Below, in pieces: positions 26,165-35,399 of a stretch of DNA of 64,000 nucleotides (the first letter of the stretch is position 1; every line of letters starts with the position of its first letter). Source of the DNA: Salinicola acroporae (GTDB lineage Bacteria; Pseudomonadota; Gammaproteobacteria; Pseudomonadales; Halomonadaceae); contig NZ_PZJW01000007.1 of the NCBI RefSeq assembly GCF_003206615.1, forward strand, positions 204,471-268,470. The letters run 5' to 3'. A model generated the notes under the pieces. It did no database searches and was not told where the DNA came from. It worked only from the letters and a program-made list of their open reading frames with translations. The position numbers and the translations under genes were made by a program.

Positions 26165-27085
26165 ATGTTCATCGACCCCCATGCCCACATGGTGTCTCGC
26201 ACCACCGACGACTACGAGGCCATGGCCGCCGCCGGCATCGTGGCCCTGGTCGAACCGGCGTTCTGGGTCGGCCAGCCCCGGACCTTCGTCGGTACCTACG
26301 TCGACTACCTCTCCTCCCTGGTAGGCTGGGAGCGTTTTCGCGCCGGCCAGTTCGGCATCCGTCACTACTGCACCATCGGCCTCAACTCGAAGGAGGCCAA
26401 CAACGAGGCGCTGGCGGAGGGTGTGATGGAGTGGCTGCCACGGTTCGCCCTCAAGGAGGGCGTCGTCGCGATCGGCGAAATCGGCTATGACGAGCAGACC
26501 CCACTCGAGGACAAGTACTTTCGCGCCCAACTGGCACTGGCCAAGCAGCTCGAACTGCCGGTGATGGTGCACACGCCGCACCGCGACAAGAAACGCGGCA
26601 CCTCGCGCTCGATGGACGTCTGCGAGGAGATGGGGCTCGATCCCTCGTGGGTGGTCATCGACCACAACAACGAGGAGACCGTACGTGAGACGCTCGATCG
26701 CGGCTACTGGGCCGGTTTCTCGATCTACCCGTCGACCAAGATGGGCAACGCGCGGATGGTCGAGCTGCTCAAACAGTATGGCGGTGACCGGATCATCGTC
26801 GACAGCGCCTGCGACTGGGGGATTTCGGACTGTCTTGGCGTCCCCAAGACGGCGCGACTGGCACTCGAGTCCGGCATTGACGAGACCGTGGTACGCCAGG
26901 TTACCTACGCCAACGCCCTCGCCGTCTACGGCAAGAGCGGCCAGATGCACGCCGCCGACTGGCTCGACCCCGCGCCTATCGATCAGCGCACGCTATTCGA
27001 GGGCAATTCGATCCTGCGAGGCGGTCGCGATCCACGGGTCGAGGTAACGGCTGATCGTCGCCGCGACCGGCTACTGATCGAATAG
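26165..27085 (+). CDS. eboB: EboB, TatD-family metal hydrolase
   Basis: 306 residues, amidohydrolase-like TIM barrel. The metal residues are visible: HxH in IDPHAHM, Glu in AIGEIGYDEQTP, His in VMVHTPHRD and VVIDHNNE, and Asp in IVDSACDWGISD. TatD proteins are usually 3'-5' exonucleases, but the EboB branch is conserved with metabolite genes and may act on a small molecule (inference). GAGG at the end of eboA is about 12 bases from the ATG. It is the last gene of the ebo region. Confidence 0.86.
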   Translation: MFIDPHAHMVSRTTDDYEAMAAAGIVALVEPAFWVGQPRTFVGTYVDYLSSLVGWERFRAGQFGIRHYCTIGLNSKEANNEALAEGVMEWLPRFALKEGVVAIGEIGYDEQTPLEDKYFRAQLALAKQLELPVMVHTPHRDKKRGTSRSMDVCEEMGLDPSWVVIDHNNEETVRETLDRGYWAGFSIYPSTKMGNARMVELLKQYGGDRIIVDSACDWGISDCLGVPKTARLALESGIDETVVRQVTYANALAVYGKSGQMHAADWLDPAPIDQRTLFEGNSILRGGRDPRVEVTADRRRDRLLIE

Positions 27086-27190
27086 CGCCACCGACCCTCC
27101 TTTTCTGCGGTGCCTCCGTTCAGGCTGGCACCCGGAGCCTCTCGACGGCAAAATGCGGTCAACCACCGATGCGCCGCCGAGAGGAACTTC

Positions 27191-27568
27191 ATGGCTTCAC
27201 CGATCGACAATACCGTCATCGAATCGGACACCGACGCCAGGCGTCCCGACACTACCCTTGCCATGATCGTCTACGCCCTGCTGCTGGGCGTCTTCGTGAC
27301 CGGCATCACCCCGGTAATCGGCGTGATCATCGCCTATGTCTATCGCGGCAATGGCCCGCGCTGGCTGGACGAGCACTATCGCTACCATATCCGTACCTTC
27401 TGGATCGGGCTGCTCTACGCCTGTATCAGTTGGGTACTCGCCTTCGTGCTGATCGGATTCGTGTTGATGGCGCTGCAAGCGGTGTGGCTGATCGTGCGAT
27501 GCGTCATCGGCTTCAAGGCGTTGCAGGAACGGCGTGCGCCGGACAAGGTCGATAGCTGGCTGTGGTGA
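27191..27568 (+). CDS. small membrane protein, DUF4870-like
   Basis: 125 residues with a polar N-terminus of about 25 residues. Three membrane segments follow (AMIVYALLLGVFVTGITPVI, the TFWIGLLYACISWVLAFV region and LIGFVLMALQAVWLIVRCVI); a WLDEHYRYHIRTF loop lies between the first two. It resembles the DUF4870 group of small bacterial membrane proteins, function unknown. ATG 27191 has GAGAGGA just upstream. It stands alone, 105 bases after eboB and 100 before the acyltransferase. It is probably not part of the ebo set. Confidence 0.75.
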   Translation: MASPIDNTVIESDTDARRPDTTLAMIVYALLLGVFVTGITPVIGVIIAYVYRGNGPRWLDEHYRYHIRTFWIGLLYACISWVLAFVLIGFVLMALQAVWLIVRCVIGFKALQERRAPDKVDSWLW

Positions 27569-27668
27569 TGTCGAGAGTCAGCTCCCGGTCACGACGCTGC
27601 CACCCACCGTGCCGGGATGCCAAACCGAGACATCCGACAATGACGTGCATCGAGAAAAAGAGAGACGA

Positions 27669-28592
27669 ATGATCGAAGGTCTTCAAGCTCGCGCCATCCA
27701 CCTGCTCTGGCGCCTGCTGTCACACTGCCGGCTGAAGACGATGTGGTCGCTCGCGGGGGTCGCCGCCCGCGTGCTGTATGCCGTTTCCCGGCGGGAGCGC
27801 CATGTCAGCCGACGCAATCTGGAAGTCGCCTATCCTGGCGACAATGGCGAGCAGCGTCGCAGCCGGATCCAGGCCAGCCTGCGTCACTCCGCGGCGACCA
27901 TGCTGGAGCTCGGATTCGCCTGGATCGCCGCCCCCAGACGCGTCGACGCCTCGATCGTCGAGGTCCACGGCCGAGAGCTGCTGGACGAGGCGCGCGCCGA
28001 AGACCGGGGCGTGATCGTGTTGGCGCCCCACTTCGGCAATTGGGAGGTGCTCAACTTCTGGCTGTCTAGCCACTTTCCGTTCACCGCGATGTATGAGCCG
28101 CCCAAGATGGCCGACCTTGATCCGGTCATCCGTCACGGCCGCGAGCGAATGGGGGCAGAGCTGGTACCGACCAACCCGCGCGGCGTCGCGGCCCTGCTCA
28201 AGGCACTGAAACGCGCCGAAGCCGTCGGGATCCTGCCCGATCAGGAGCCCGACTGGGGCAGTGGCGTGTTCGCCGATTTCTTTGGTCGCCCCGCCTACAC
28301 CGCCACACTGCTGCCGAAGCTGGTGGCGCGGACCCAGGCCCGCGTCGTCACCGGCGTGGCCAGGCGCCTGCCCGAGGGCCGCGGCTTCGCGATCCACTTC
28401 CTGGCCGCCGACGAACGTGTCTATGACACGGATGAAAAGGTGTCGGCGCTCGGCGTCAACGCCTGCGTCGAGTCAGCGATCGCGCTCGATCCGGTGCAGT
28501 ACCAGTGGGAGTACAAACGCTGGAAGAAAACCGAGCAGGAGCAACAGCTCGTGCCCGGCTATCGGAAGCACAGGCTCTACAGCAAACGCTGA
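27669..28592 (+). CDS. LpxL/LpxM-type lysophospholipid acyltransferase
   Basis: 307 residues of the HtrB/MsbB family that adds secondary acyl chains to lipid A. The catalytic H(x)4E motif is in LAPHFGNWEVLNFW, and DQEPDWGSGVFADFFGRPA is the second family block. An N-terminal hydrophobic helix anchors it to the inner membrane. It could be a paralogue with another acyl acceptor (ornithine lipids, aryl polyenes), since the sequence alone does not settle it. ATG 27669 follows GAGAGA; the longer frame from 27534 overlaps the previous gene. It is convergent with the pirin gene, 21 bases apart. Confidence 0.85.
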   Translation: MIEGLQARAIHLLWRLLSHCRLKTMWSLAGVAARVLYAVSRRERHVSRRNLEVAYPGDNGEQRRSRIQASLRHSAATMLELGFAWIAAPRRVDASIVEVHGRELLDEARAEDRGVIVLAPHFGNWEVLNFWLSSHFPFTAMYEPPKMADLDPVIRHGRERMGAELVPTNPRGVAALLKALKRAEAVGILPDQEPDWGSGVFADFFGRPAYTATLLPKLVARTQARVVTGVARRLPEGRGFAIHFLAADERVYDTDEKVSALGVNACVESAIALDPVQYQWEYKRWKKTEQEQQLVPGYRKHRLYSKR

Positions 28593-28613
28593 GCGTCGGC
28601 GCGAGCCACTGCG

Positions 28614-29498
28614 CTACTGGGCCAGTCCGCCGAAGCGCCCGGCCTGGTAGTCATCGATGGCCGCGACGATCTCCTCCCGGGTGTTCATCACGAACGGGCC
28701 ATGGGAGACGACCGGCTCATCGATCACTGGCGCATGGCCGAAGATCAGCCGCGCCCCGGTGGTTACCGTCAACTCGACGCTATCGCCCTGCGTCTCCAGT
28801 TCGATCAGGTGCTGCGGCTTGACCGTGTCGCCACCGACGCGGATCTCGCCGTCGATCAGGTAGAGAAAGACCTGCCGCCCAGCCGGGGCCGACAGCGTAT
28901 GCGAAGCGCCTGCCGTCAGCGTCAGCGTCGACATGAAGACATCGGTCAGGCTCTCGACGGGCCCGCGCTGACCCTCGAACTCACCGGCTATCAGGTTCAG
29001 CTCACCGCCACCGGCCAGAACGATCGTCGGAATCGACCCTCGCTGCAGCCCGGTATAACTCGGCTCGCTCATCTTCAGATGAGCCGGCAGGTTGATCCAC
29101 AGCTGCAGAATCTCCAGCGGCCCACCCTCGCGCAGGAACTCGGGCGGGGAGATCTCGGCGTGGACGATACCGCTGCCGGCGGTCATCCACTGCACGCCGC
29201 CGGCGTGGATCACGCTCTGATGATCGGCGCTGTCGGCGTGGGCCAGCGAGCCCTCGAGGATGAAGGTCACCGTCTCGAAGCCGCGATGCGGATGCGGGCC
29301 GAACGGCAGGCCCCGGTTGTTGGCCGGATAGACCTGCGGGCCGTGATGATTGAGAAACAGGAAGGGATCGAGCTGCGACAGGCGCGGCCCCGGCAGCGGC
29401 CGGCGAGTGGTCAGATCGCCGATATCGTCGCGGATGGCCGGGTGCTGGGCAACGACACGGCGGGGTCTGGCGGTGGAAGCAGGGTCAAGCACGGACAT
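28614..29498 (-). CDS. pirin family protein
   Basis: 294 residues, bicupin fold. The metal ligands are in the N-terminal cupin: PHPHRGFETVT and WMTAGSGIVHAE (three His and one Glu). Bacterial pirins such as YhhW can oxidise quercetin or modulate redox enzymes; the target here is unknown. ATG 29498 follows GAGGAG. It stands alone, divergent from nothing nearby and about 100 bases from the amidohydrolase stop. Confidence 0.88.
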   Translation of the reverse strand: MSVLDPASTARPRRVVAQHPAIRDDIGDLTTRRPLPGPRLSQLDPFLFLNHHGPQVYPANNRGLPFGPHPHRGFETVTFILEGSLAHADSADHQSVIHAGGVQWMTAGSGIVHAEISPPEFLREGGPLEILQLWINLPAHLKMSEPSYTGLQRGSIPTIVLAGGGELNLIAGEFEGQRGPVESLTDVFMSTLTLTAGASHTLSAPAGRQVFLYLIDGEIRVGGDTVKPQHLIELETQGDSVELTVTTGARLIFGHAPVIDEPVVSHGPFVMNTREEIVAAIDDYQAGRFGGLAQ

Positions 29499-29601
29499 GG
29501 ACGACTCCTCGGTATCAGTACCCACAGCTTAGGGGGACCGGCGCCCGATGATCAGCGAATTCTTTCCCCGCGTTCGTTTCACGAAGTCGTCGGGACCGGG
29601 C

Positions 29602-30588
29602 TCAGGACACGCCCGCTCCCCGGGTGAGACGTTGCCAGTTGCCATGGGCTAAAGCCGCCTTGGCACTCCCCTCCAGATCGCACCGCTCGAGGAAAGCCCG
29701 CGCATCGCCGCCCGCTCGATATTGATAAGGAAAGTCCGTGGAGAACAGCAGTCGTTCATGACCGACCACCGCCGCCGCCCGAGCCAGATAGTGTGGCAGG
29801 AACATGCCGCTGGCGGTGACGTAGAGATTGGCACGACAGTAGTCGGCAATGGGTCGGGAGAGCGACGCCACACGATCCATGGCGGCGAGTCGCTCGATAT
29901 AGAACAGGACCATCTCACCCCAGTGGCCCAGAATCACCTGCAATCGCGGCAAACGGTCGAACGCTCCCGCCAGTACCAGCCGTAGAAACTGAAGACCGGC
30001 GTCATAATGCCAACCGAGGCCATAGGTCGCCAAAGCCGTATCGAGCGCCGGCGATATCCCATCGTAGTAGGCTTGCCTCACCGCCGGCGGCGGCACACGC
30101 GGGTGGAGCAGCACCGGCACGGCCAGACGTTCCGCCTGGGCGAGGATGGGCATCAGGGCGGGATCGTCCAGATGCCGCGAACCGACCCGTCCACACAGCA
30201 TCGTACCCTTGAAGCCGAGCTCGCCGATGCAGCGCTCAAGCTCCAGCGCCGCCGCCTCGGGCTGCGAGACCGGTAGCGTCGCCAGTGCTTGAAAACGCTG
30301 CGGATGCCGGGCGACCACCGCCGCCAGTGTGTCATTGGTGCGCCTGGCGATGTCGACACTCTCTACACCCCGGTCATGCAGTGCCGGCGTGGTCAGCGAC
30401 AGGACCTGCACGTCCAACCCCGATTCATCCATCAGCGCCAGACGCTCATCGGCAAGATTCATCAACCGTCCGTGGCACGCCCCGGCATGCAGTGCCACGC
30501 TCGGGTCCGTCCGATCCAGGCCCAGCGAGCGCCAGGCGCGATCGATCTCCGAGGTCAGGAAGTGCTCTTCGATCCCGATCAGATGCAT
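29602..30588 (-). CDS. amidohydrolase-2 family (ACMSD / gamma-resorcylate decarboxylase-like)
   Basis: 328 residues, metal-dependent TIM barrel. The first ligand pair is ExH (E7, H9 in GIEEHFLT) rather than HxH, which is the pattern of gamma-resorcylate and related aromatic acid decarboxylases. Further ligands are His in VPVLLHPRVP, His/Glu in ILGHWGEMV and Asp in STDFPYQY. A non-oxidative decarboxylase of an aromatic or unsaturated acid is the best guess. ATG 30588 follows GAGG. It lies 10 bases after the SDR gene, in one operon, with a divergent LysR regulator. Confidence 0.8.
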   Translation of the reverse strand: MHLIGIEEHFLTSEIDRAWRSLGLDRTDPSVALHAGACHGRLMNLADERLALMDESGLDVQVLSLTTPALHDRGVESVDIARRTNDTLAAVVARHPQRFQALATLPVSQPEAAALELERCIGELGFKGTMLCGRVGSRHLDDPALMPILAQAERLAVPVLLHPRVPPPAVRQAYYDGISPALDTALATYGLGWHYDAGLQFLRLVLAGAFDRLPRLQVILGHWGEMVLFYIERLAAMDRVASLSRPIADYCRANLYVTASGMFLPHYLARAAAVVGHERLLFSTDFPYQYRAGGDARAFLERCDLEGSAKAALAHGNWQRLTRGAGVS

Positions 30589-30598
30589 GACGACAACC

Positions 30599-31327
30599 TC
30601 ACCACGGCACGATCTTGCCGAAGCGGTCGAGATACTCGATGCCCGGCCGGCTTCTCTTCTCCAGCAGGACATCGACGATCGCTGGCACCGACTCTTCCAT
30701 CGTATAGGGCGCGTCATCTCCCCCCAGGTCGGTACGAATCCAGCCCGGCGCCATCACCAGCACTGCCCGCCCGGTAGCGGCGTGGCGCGCCGCAAAGCTG
30801 CGCATGAACATGTTGAGCGCTGCCTTGCTGCCCCGGTAGAGCTCGCGCATGCCGTTCTCGTTGTTGGCGATGCTGCCCTGCCCGGAAGACATCACACCGA
30901 TCAGCCCCGCCGCGGGTACCAGATGCTCGAACTTCTCGAGCACGCGCATCGGACTGAGCGCGTTGGTGATCATGATCCCGGTGAACTCTTCGGTGGAGAT
31001 AGTGCCGATGGCCTGATCGGGTTCCCGGTTGGTGGTCCCGGCATTGACGAAAAGCAGATCGATCGATCGCCCCTCCAGGCGTTGGTACAGCGCATCGATC
31101 TGATCCGGATCCGTAACGTCGAGCGTCTCGATCTCGACCCGGCCGGGGTGGCCGTCCGCCAGCGTGTGCAACGGCGTCTGCTCGGCACCCGCGCGAACCG
31201 TGCCGATGACATTCCAGCCGGTCTCCGGCGTTTCGCCCCGCGTCAACAGCTCCGCGGCGATGGCATGGCCAAGACCACGCGAGGCGCCCACGATCAGCGC
31301 GGTCAGACAATTGGCAGATGTCGTCAT
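30599..31327 (-). CDS. short-chain dehydrogenase/reductase
   Basis: 242 residues, Rossmann fold. The cofactor motif is VGASRGLGHAIA (TGxxxGxG type), then FVNAGTT, a Ser in GVMSSGQGS and catalytic Tyr/Lys in LYRGSKAALNMF. The substrate is unknown; a sniffer/CsgA-like carbonyl reductase is closest by eye. ATG 31327 has GAGG 9 bases upstream; ATG 31342 is possible. It is the first gene of the two-gene unit with the amidohydrolase and divergent from a LysR gene. Confidence 0.82.
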   Translation of the reverse strand: MTTSANCLTALIVGASRGLGHAIAAELLTRGETPETGWNVIGTVRAGAEQTPLHTLADGHPGRVEIETLDVTDPDQIDALYQRLEGRSIDLLFVNAGTTNREPDQAIGTISTEEFTGIMITNALSPMRVLEKFEHLVPAAGLIGVMSSGQGSIANNENGMRELYRGSKAALNMFMRSFAARHAATGRAVLVMAPGWIRTDLGGDDAPYTMEESVPAIVDVLLEKRSRPGIEYLDRFGKIVPW

Positions 31328-31384
31328 GGGAAGTGACCTCATGGATGATGGGTTCATCTCAAAGGATGGAGGTCAGCATGACAA

Positions 31385-31420
31385 TGCACCAGACGCACAG
31401 AATGCACATAATTATTGCAC
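31385..31420. promoter_or_regulatory. TGCAC repeats in SDR-LysR divergent gap
   Basis: TGCAC occurs three times (31385, 31403, 31416) in the 135-base gap between the SDR and LysR genes. The last two flank an ATAATTAT palindrome. This is a plausible LysR operator region, but the spacing does not clearly follow T-N11-A. Confidence 0.3.
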
Positions 31421-31462
31421 CAAACGCTAGTCCATAAGCAGGATCTCGGTTACCGTGAGTCG

Positions 31463-32383
31463 ATGAACGATATCGATCTGAACCTTCTCATCGCGCTGGA
31501 TGTGCTGCTGGAAGAGAGCAGCGTGACAGCGGCCGCGAAGCGGTTGAATCTGAGCGCGTCGGCGATGAGCCGCACGCTCAAGCGTCTGCGCGAGGCGACG
31601 GGAGACCCGCTGCTGGTACGGGCGGGACGCGGGCTGGTACCTACCCCCCACGCGTCCTCACTGCGCGATCGCGTTCATGAACTGGCTCGGGAGTCGCGTT
31701 CGGTCCTGCGACCACGCCCACACGACCTCGATCTCTCGACACTGGAACGGACGTTCACCCTGCGTACCAACGCGTCGTTCGTCGAACGGTTTTCGGTGCC
31801 GCTGGTGAATGCCATTGCGGAAGCCGCGCCGAGGGTGTGCCTGCGCTTCGTGCCCAAGCCGACCAAGGCGATAGCCCCCCTGCGCGAAGGCCAGCTCGAC
31901 CTCGAGATCGGGGTCATCGAGACCACCGCGCCGGAGTTGCTGACGCGGGGGCTATTTCAAGACCGCTTCGTCGGCGTCGCGGGTCAGGGGCACCCGTTGC
32001 TCGCCGGTGCCATCACGCCGGAGCGCGTTGCCGCGTGCCGGCACGTGATGGCGTCTCCCAGCGGCGAATTCACCGGACCGATGGAAAAGGCGTTGAACGC
32101 ACTCGGCCTCGACCGGGAATTCAGCGTCATCGTGCCGGGCTTCTCGGATGCCCTGCGGATCGCTCGCCACACCGATCGAATCACGCTGGTACCGCACTCC
32201 TGCCTGATGCCGGGGCGCCTGCATGAAGATCAGGAGCCCCTGGTGGCGTTCGAACTCCCCGCGCCGACCGACCCGTTCACGATCTCGGCGCTGTGGCATC
32301 CTCGGCTGGGTACCGACCCGGCTCATCGCTGGTTCCGGGAGCTGGTGATATCGACCTGCCGCGCGGCCTATCGGGAGACTTGA
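31463..32383 (+). CDS. LysR-family transcriptional regulator
   Basis: 306 residues. The N-terminal HTH is near residues 1-60 (DLNLLIALDVLLEESSVTAA, then RLNLSASAMSRTLKRLREA), of the NodD/PnbR-like group whose N-terminus is DLNLL. The ligand-binding domain follows. ATG 31463 gives the family N-terminus; a frame start at 31415 adds 16 unlikely residues. Its divergent position suggests it controls the SDR-amidohydrolase pair. Confidence 0.85.
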   Translation: MNDIDLNLLIALDVLLEESSVTAAAKRLNLSASAMSRTLKRLREATGDPLLVRAGRGLVPTPHASSLRDRVHELARESRSVLRPRPHDLDLSTLERTFTLRTNASFVERFSVPLVNAIAEAAPRVCLRFVPKPTKAIAPLREGQLDLEIGVIETTAPELLTRGLFQDRFVGVAGQGHPLLAGAITPERVAACRHVMASPSGEFTGPMEKALNALGLDREFSVIVPGFSDALRIARHTDRITLVPHSCLMPGRLHEDQEPLVAFELPAPTDPFTISALWHPRLGTDPAHRWFRELVISTCRAAYRET

Positions 32384-32397
32384 GCGCCCGGCATCGA

Positions 32398-33276
32398 TCA
32401 CCCGATCTCCTCGAGGCCGGCTGTCGTCAAGGCTGCCTCGATCAACGCCACCAGCGGTGACTGGGTCGGCGAGAGGCGCGAGACCATCACCAGCTCGCGG
32501 TGAAACGTCTGTTCCCCCAACGCCACGATCCTTACCGGCGGCGGTTGCCGATGTCGCCAAAGCCCGGTCAGCGGAATCAGCGCCACGCCCAGGCCGAATT
32601 CGACCATTCTGGCAATCGCGTCGATCTCGTCGAGCTCCAGCCGAATCGCCGGGCGCAGTCGTCGCCGCTCGAGGAAGCGGACCACCTGGCGACCGCCGAA
32701 GGAGCCCCGGTCGTAGAGCACCAACGGATGGGTCTCGAGCAGTGCTTCGATGCTCTCACCATCGCTATCGGCCGGCGCTATCATCACGAAGGGCTCGCGG
32801 GCGATCACGCGAGCGTGGAGATCGCCGGGTAGCGCAAAGGGTGGCTGGACGATCATAGCCATGTCCAGATCGCCCTTGTCGACCTGGTCGAGCAGCGTCA
32901 GCGACACACCGGGCACGATCCGGGTCATGACCCCGGGTGCCGACATCCCCAACGCTCGCAGCACGTCTGGCAGCAGCCCGCTCTGGACGCTGGCGATGGC
33001 GCCAAGATGCCACTCGCCGGTCAGGTCATCGGTATCGGCATTGCGAATGCGATCGGCCAGGGCCAGCATCTCCTCGGCCCGGGGCAGCAGTCGGCGGCCG
33101 GCCGCGTTGAGCCTGACGGCGCGCCCGGTACGCTCGAACAGCGGCTCGCCAAGGTCGGCCTCGAGATTTCGAATCTGGGTGCTGATGGCGGATTGGGTCA
33201 ACCCCACCGCGCCACCGGCGGCGGAGAAGGTACCGTGGCGCACCACGGCAAGAAAGGTCCTGAGCTCTCTGAGCAT
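32398..33276 (-). CDS. LysR-family transcriptional regulator
   Basis: 292 residues. HTH at the N-terminus ([39 protein letters not shown]), then an effector domain containing [14 protein letters not shown] and [17 protein letters not shown] 33276 is preferred over GTG 33291. It is divergent from the VOC gene and probably its regulator; AAATTTGA/TCAAATTT inverted repeats lie between them. Convergent with the preceding LysR gene, 14 bases apart. Confidence 0.85.
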   Translation of the reverse strand: MLRELRTFLAVVRHGTFSAAGGAVGLTQSAISTQIRNLEADLGEPLFERTGRAVRLNAAGRRLLPRAEEMLALADRIRNADTDDLTGEWHLGAIASVQSGLLPDVLRALGMSAPGVMTRIVPGVSLTLLDQVDKGDLDMAMIVQPPFALPGDLHARVIAREPFVMIAPADSDGESIEALLETHPLVLYDRGSFGGRQVVRFLERRRLRPAIRLELDEIDAIARMVEFGLGVALIPLTGLWRHRQPPPVRIVALGEQTFHRELVMVSRLSPTQSPLVALIEAALTTAGLEEIG

Positions 33277-33302
33277 GGAATCGACGACCACCAGAATTCA
33301 AT

Positions 33303-33347
33303 AAATTTGATATCAGACACCAATATTATGCGCTTTCCATCAAATTT
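33303..33347. promoter_or_regulatory. inverted repeat in LysR-VOC gap
   Basis: AAATTTGA (33303-33310) and TCAAATTT (33340-33347) form an 8-bp inverted repeat. TGATATCA at 33308-33315 is a small palindrome inside it. The region is AT-rich compared with its neighbours. It is a likely operator/promoter area for the divergent LysR and VOC genes. Confidence 0.4.
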
Positions 33348-33410
33348 AATCGCGTTCAAAATGCCTTCACACCAATAACGCCCAGGCCAACGACCTTCAG
33401 GAGAACTCCC

Positions 33411-33836
33411 ATGGCACTATCCCCTTTTCATCTCGCGATACCGGTTCACGATCTGCCCGCCGCACGCAAGTTCTACGGCGAGACCTTCGGCCTGAGTGAG
33501 GGTCGTTCCAGCGAGCAGTGGGTCGATTTCGACTTCTACGGCCACCAGTTGGTGATTCACGAGCACCCGCCGACGCCGTCCCAGGAATCCGCGCACACCA
33601 ACGCCGTCGACGGCCACGACGTTCCGGTCCCCCACTTCGGCATCGTGCTGAGCTGGCCGGAGTGGGAAGCGCTGGCCGAGCGTCTGAAAGGCTTCGGCAC
33701 CCAGTTCGTGATCGAACCCTACGTGCGCTTCAAGGGTCAGCCCGGCGAGCAGGCCACCATGTTCCTGCTCGATCCGTGCGGCAATGCGCTGGAGTTCAAG
33801 GCATTCAAGGATATGGGTCAGCTGTTCGCCAAGTAA
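33411..33836 (+). CDS. VOC superfamily (glyoxalase/dioxygenase fold) protein
   Basis: 141 residues with a full VOC fold: [20 protein letters not shown] at the start and [15 protein letters not shown] at the end. The metal-type residues His (start), His ([10 protein letters not shown]) and Glu (ALEFKAF) are present. The substrate is unknown. AGGAGAACTCCC precedes the ATG. It is followed 36 bases later by a clear terminator. Confidence 0.85.
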   Translation: MALSPFHLAIPVHDLPAARKFYGETFGLSEGRSSEQWVDFDFYGHQLVIHEHPPTPSQESAHTNAVDGHDVPVPHFGIVLSWPEWEALAERLKGFGTQFVIEPYVRFKGQPGEQATMFLLDPCGNALEFKAFKDMGQLFAK

Positions 33837-33872
33837 TACCCTCTCTCTCGCGTCCCTCGACGTCTTGTGATT

Positions 33873-33900
33873 GCCGCCGATTTCGATCGGCGGCTTTTTT
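33873..33900 (+). terminator. rho-independent terminator of the VOC gene
   Basis: GCCGCCGAT and ATCGGCGGC pair closely and are followed by TTTTTT on the plus strand. Second hairpin GGTGAG/CTCACC at 33923-33940 follows. Confidence 0.9.
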
Positions 33901-33944
33901 GTGTCGATGGCGATGAGGATCCGGTGAGGAGTTGCTCACCACGC

Positions 33945-34045
33945 TTTCCCGCGAAGCGTCATAACGAGCCAAGCCCTTGGAACCATCAAGCCCCGGGGTT
34001 TGCGCCTGGCCTCACGCAAGACCGGCTCCGTCGTGGCGGTGGGAA
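33945..34045 (-). repeat. intergenic repeat family, copy 3 (inverted orientation)
   Basis: Read on the minus strand it has GACGGAGCC, TGAGGCCAGGCGC, GGGGCTTGATGG, AGGGCTTGGCTCGTTATGACG and CTTCGCG in the order seen in copies 1 and 2. Terminal inverted repeats are not clearly preserved, so the edges are approximate. It lies between the VOC terminator and the 3' end of the MFS gene; no gene is seen in 33901-34115. Confidence 0.55.
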
Positions 34046-34115
34046 TCGTGTGCGCAGGCCCGAGGAGTGGGTTGGTAAGAGACATCGACGAGCGAAGGCA
34101 GTTGGCCTACAAAAC

Positions 34116-35399
34116 CTAGGCGAGTCGACGGAGATGCAGCGCACCAATGGCTAGTGCGACCACCAGCAATACCGCGATGAACATCGACACCCCGTTCCAT
34201 CCTCCCCAATACCAGAAGGCGCCGCCCAGCGTCCCGGCCACGCTCGAACCCAGGTAGTAGCTAAAGAGATAGAGCGAAGACGCCTGCCCCTTGGCCTGGG
34301 TCGCGCGCTGCCCCACCCAGCCACTGGCCAGCGAGTGAGCGGCAAAGAACCCGAAGGTGAAGATCAGGATGCCGACCAGGATCAGGCTGATCGGTTCGAG
34401 CAACGTGATGGCCAAGCCCGCCAGCATCATCACGATGAATAGCCAGAAGATCCGGTGGCGCCCGAGCCGATCCGCCAGTGAACCCGCCCACGCCGAGCTG
34501 TAGGTGCCCGAGAGATAGGCGATGGAGAGCAGTCCCACCAGCGCCTGACTGACCTGATACGGCTCCGCCAGCAGCCGGTAGGCGATATAGTTGTAGAGGG
34601 TGACGAAACCGCCCATTAGCAGGAAAGCTTCGGCAAAGAGCCAGGGCAGCCCTCGATCCCGGAAATGGACGCTCAAACCGGAGAAGACACTGCGCCAGTT
34701 GAGCGGACGCGGCGAGAAGTGACGCGACGGTGGCAGCCAACGCATGAACAGGATCGCCGCGATCAGCGCGACGATACCGATGATGCCCAGCGTCCAGCGC
34801 CACGGCACCCAATCCACCATGACGCCGCTGATCAGGCGCCCGCTCATGCCGCCGATCGAGTTGCCGCTGATATAGAGCCCCATCGACAGGCCGACGTAGC
34901 GCGGATGTATCTCCTCATTGAGATAGGTCATCGCCACCGCGCAGAGCCCCGATAACGATAGCCCCGCCAGGGCGCGCATGATCAGGATTCCCGTCCAGTT
35001 CGGCATCACCGCCGCCAGCAGCGTGCAGGCGGATGCCGACAACAGTGCGATCGTCATGATCGGCTTGCGCCCCACCGCATCGGAGATCGGTCCGGTGACC
35101 AGCAGTCCGATCGCCAGCATACCGGTGGCCACCGACAGCGACAGCGAACTGGTTGCCGCATCGATGTCGAACGCCTCCGACAGGATCGGCATCAATGGCT
35201 GCACGCAGTAGAGCAGCACGAACGTGGAGAAGGCGCCCAGGAAGAGCGCCAGCATGGTTGGAAGATAGCCAGGCTTGCCACGTTCGATGAAGCCGCGTTC
35301 GATCGCCGCGGCTTCGCGTTCGAGCTGCTGGTTGGCGGCGTGAGCGGCAGAACTGTCGGTGGACGCCGAGTTCGGCGTCGAGGTGGTGTGACGGGACAA
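34116..35399 (-). CDS. MFS transporter (YnfM-like)
   Basis: 427 residues. A polar N-terminal tail of about 50 residues precedes 12 membrane segments. The loop 2-3 motif GPISDAVGRKPIMT and LADRLGRHRIFW are the MFS signatures, and overall it looks like E. coli YnfM. The start is TTG 35399, with GGGAG 7 bases upstream and no better ATG near. It is divergent from a LysR gene like the ynfL-ynfM pair of E. coli. Probable exporter of a small aromatic or sugar-like compound (inference). Confidence 0.8.
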   Translation of the reverse strand: MSRHTTSTPNSASTDSSAAHAANQQLEREAAAIERGFIERGKPGYLPTMLALFLGAFSTFVLLYCVQPLMPILSEAFDIDAATSSLSLSVATGMLAIGLLVTGPISDAVGRKPIMTIALLSASACTLLAAVMPNWTGILIMRALAGLSLSGLCAVAMTYLNEEIHPRYVGLSMGLYISGNSIGGMSGRLISGVMVDWVPWRWTLGIIGIVALIAAILFMRWLPPSRHFSPRPLNWRSVFSGLSVHFRDRGLPWLFAEAFLLMGGFVTLYNYIAYRLLAEPYQVSQALVGLLSIAYLSGTYSSAWAGSLADRLGRHRIFWLFIVMMLAGLAITLLEPISLILVGILIFTFGFFAAHSLASGWVGQRATQAKGQASSLYLFSYYLGSSVAGTLGGAFWYWGGWNGVSMFIAVLLVVALAIGALHLRRLA

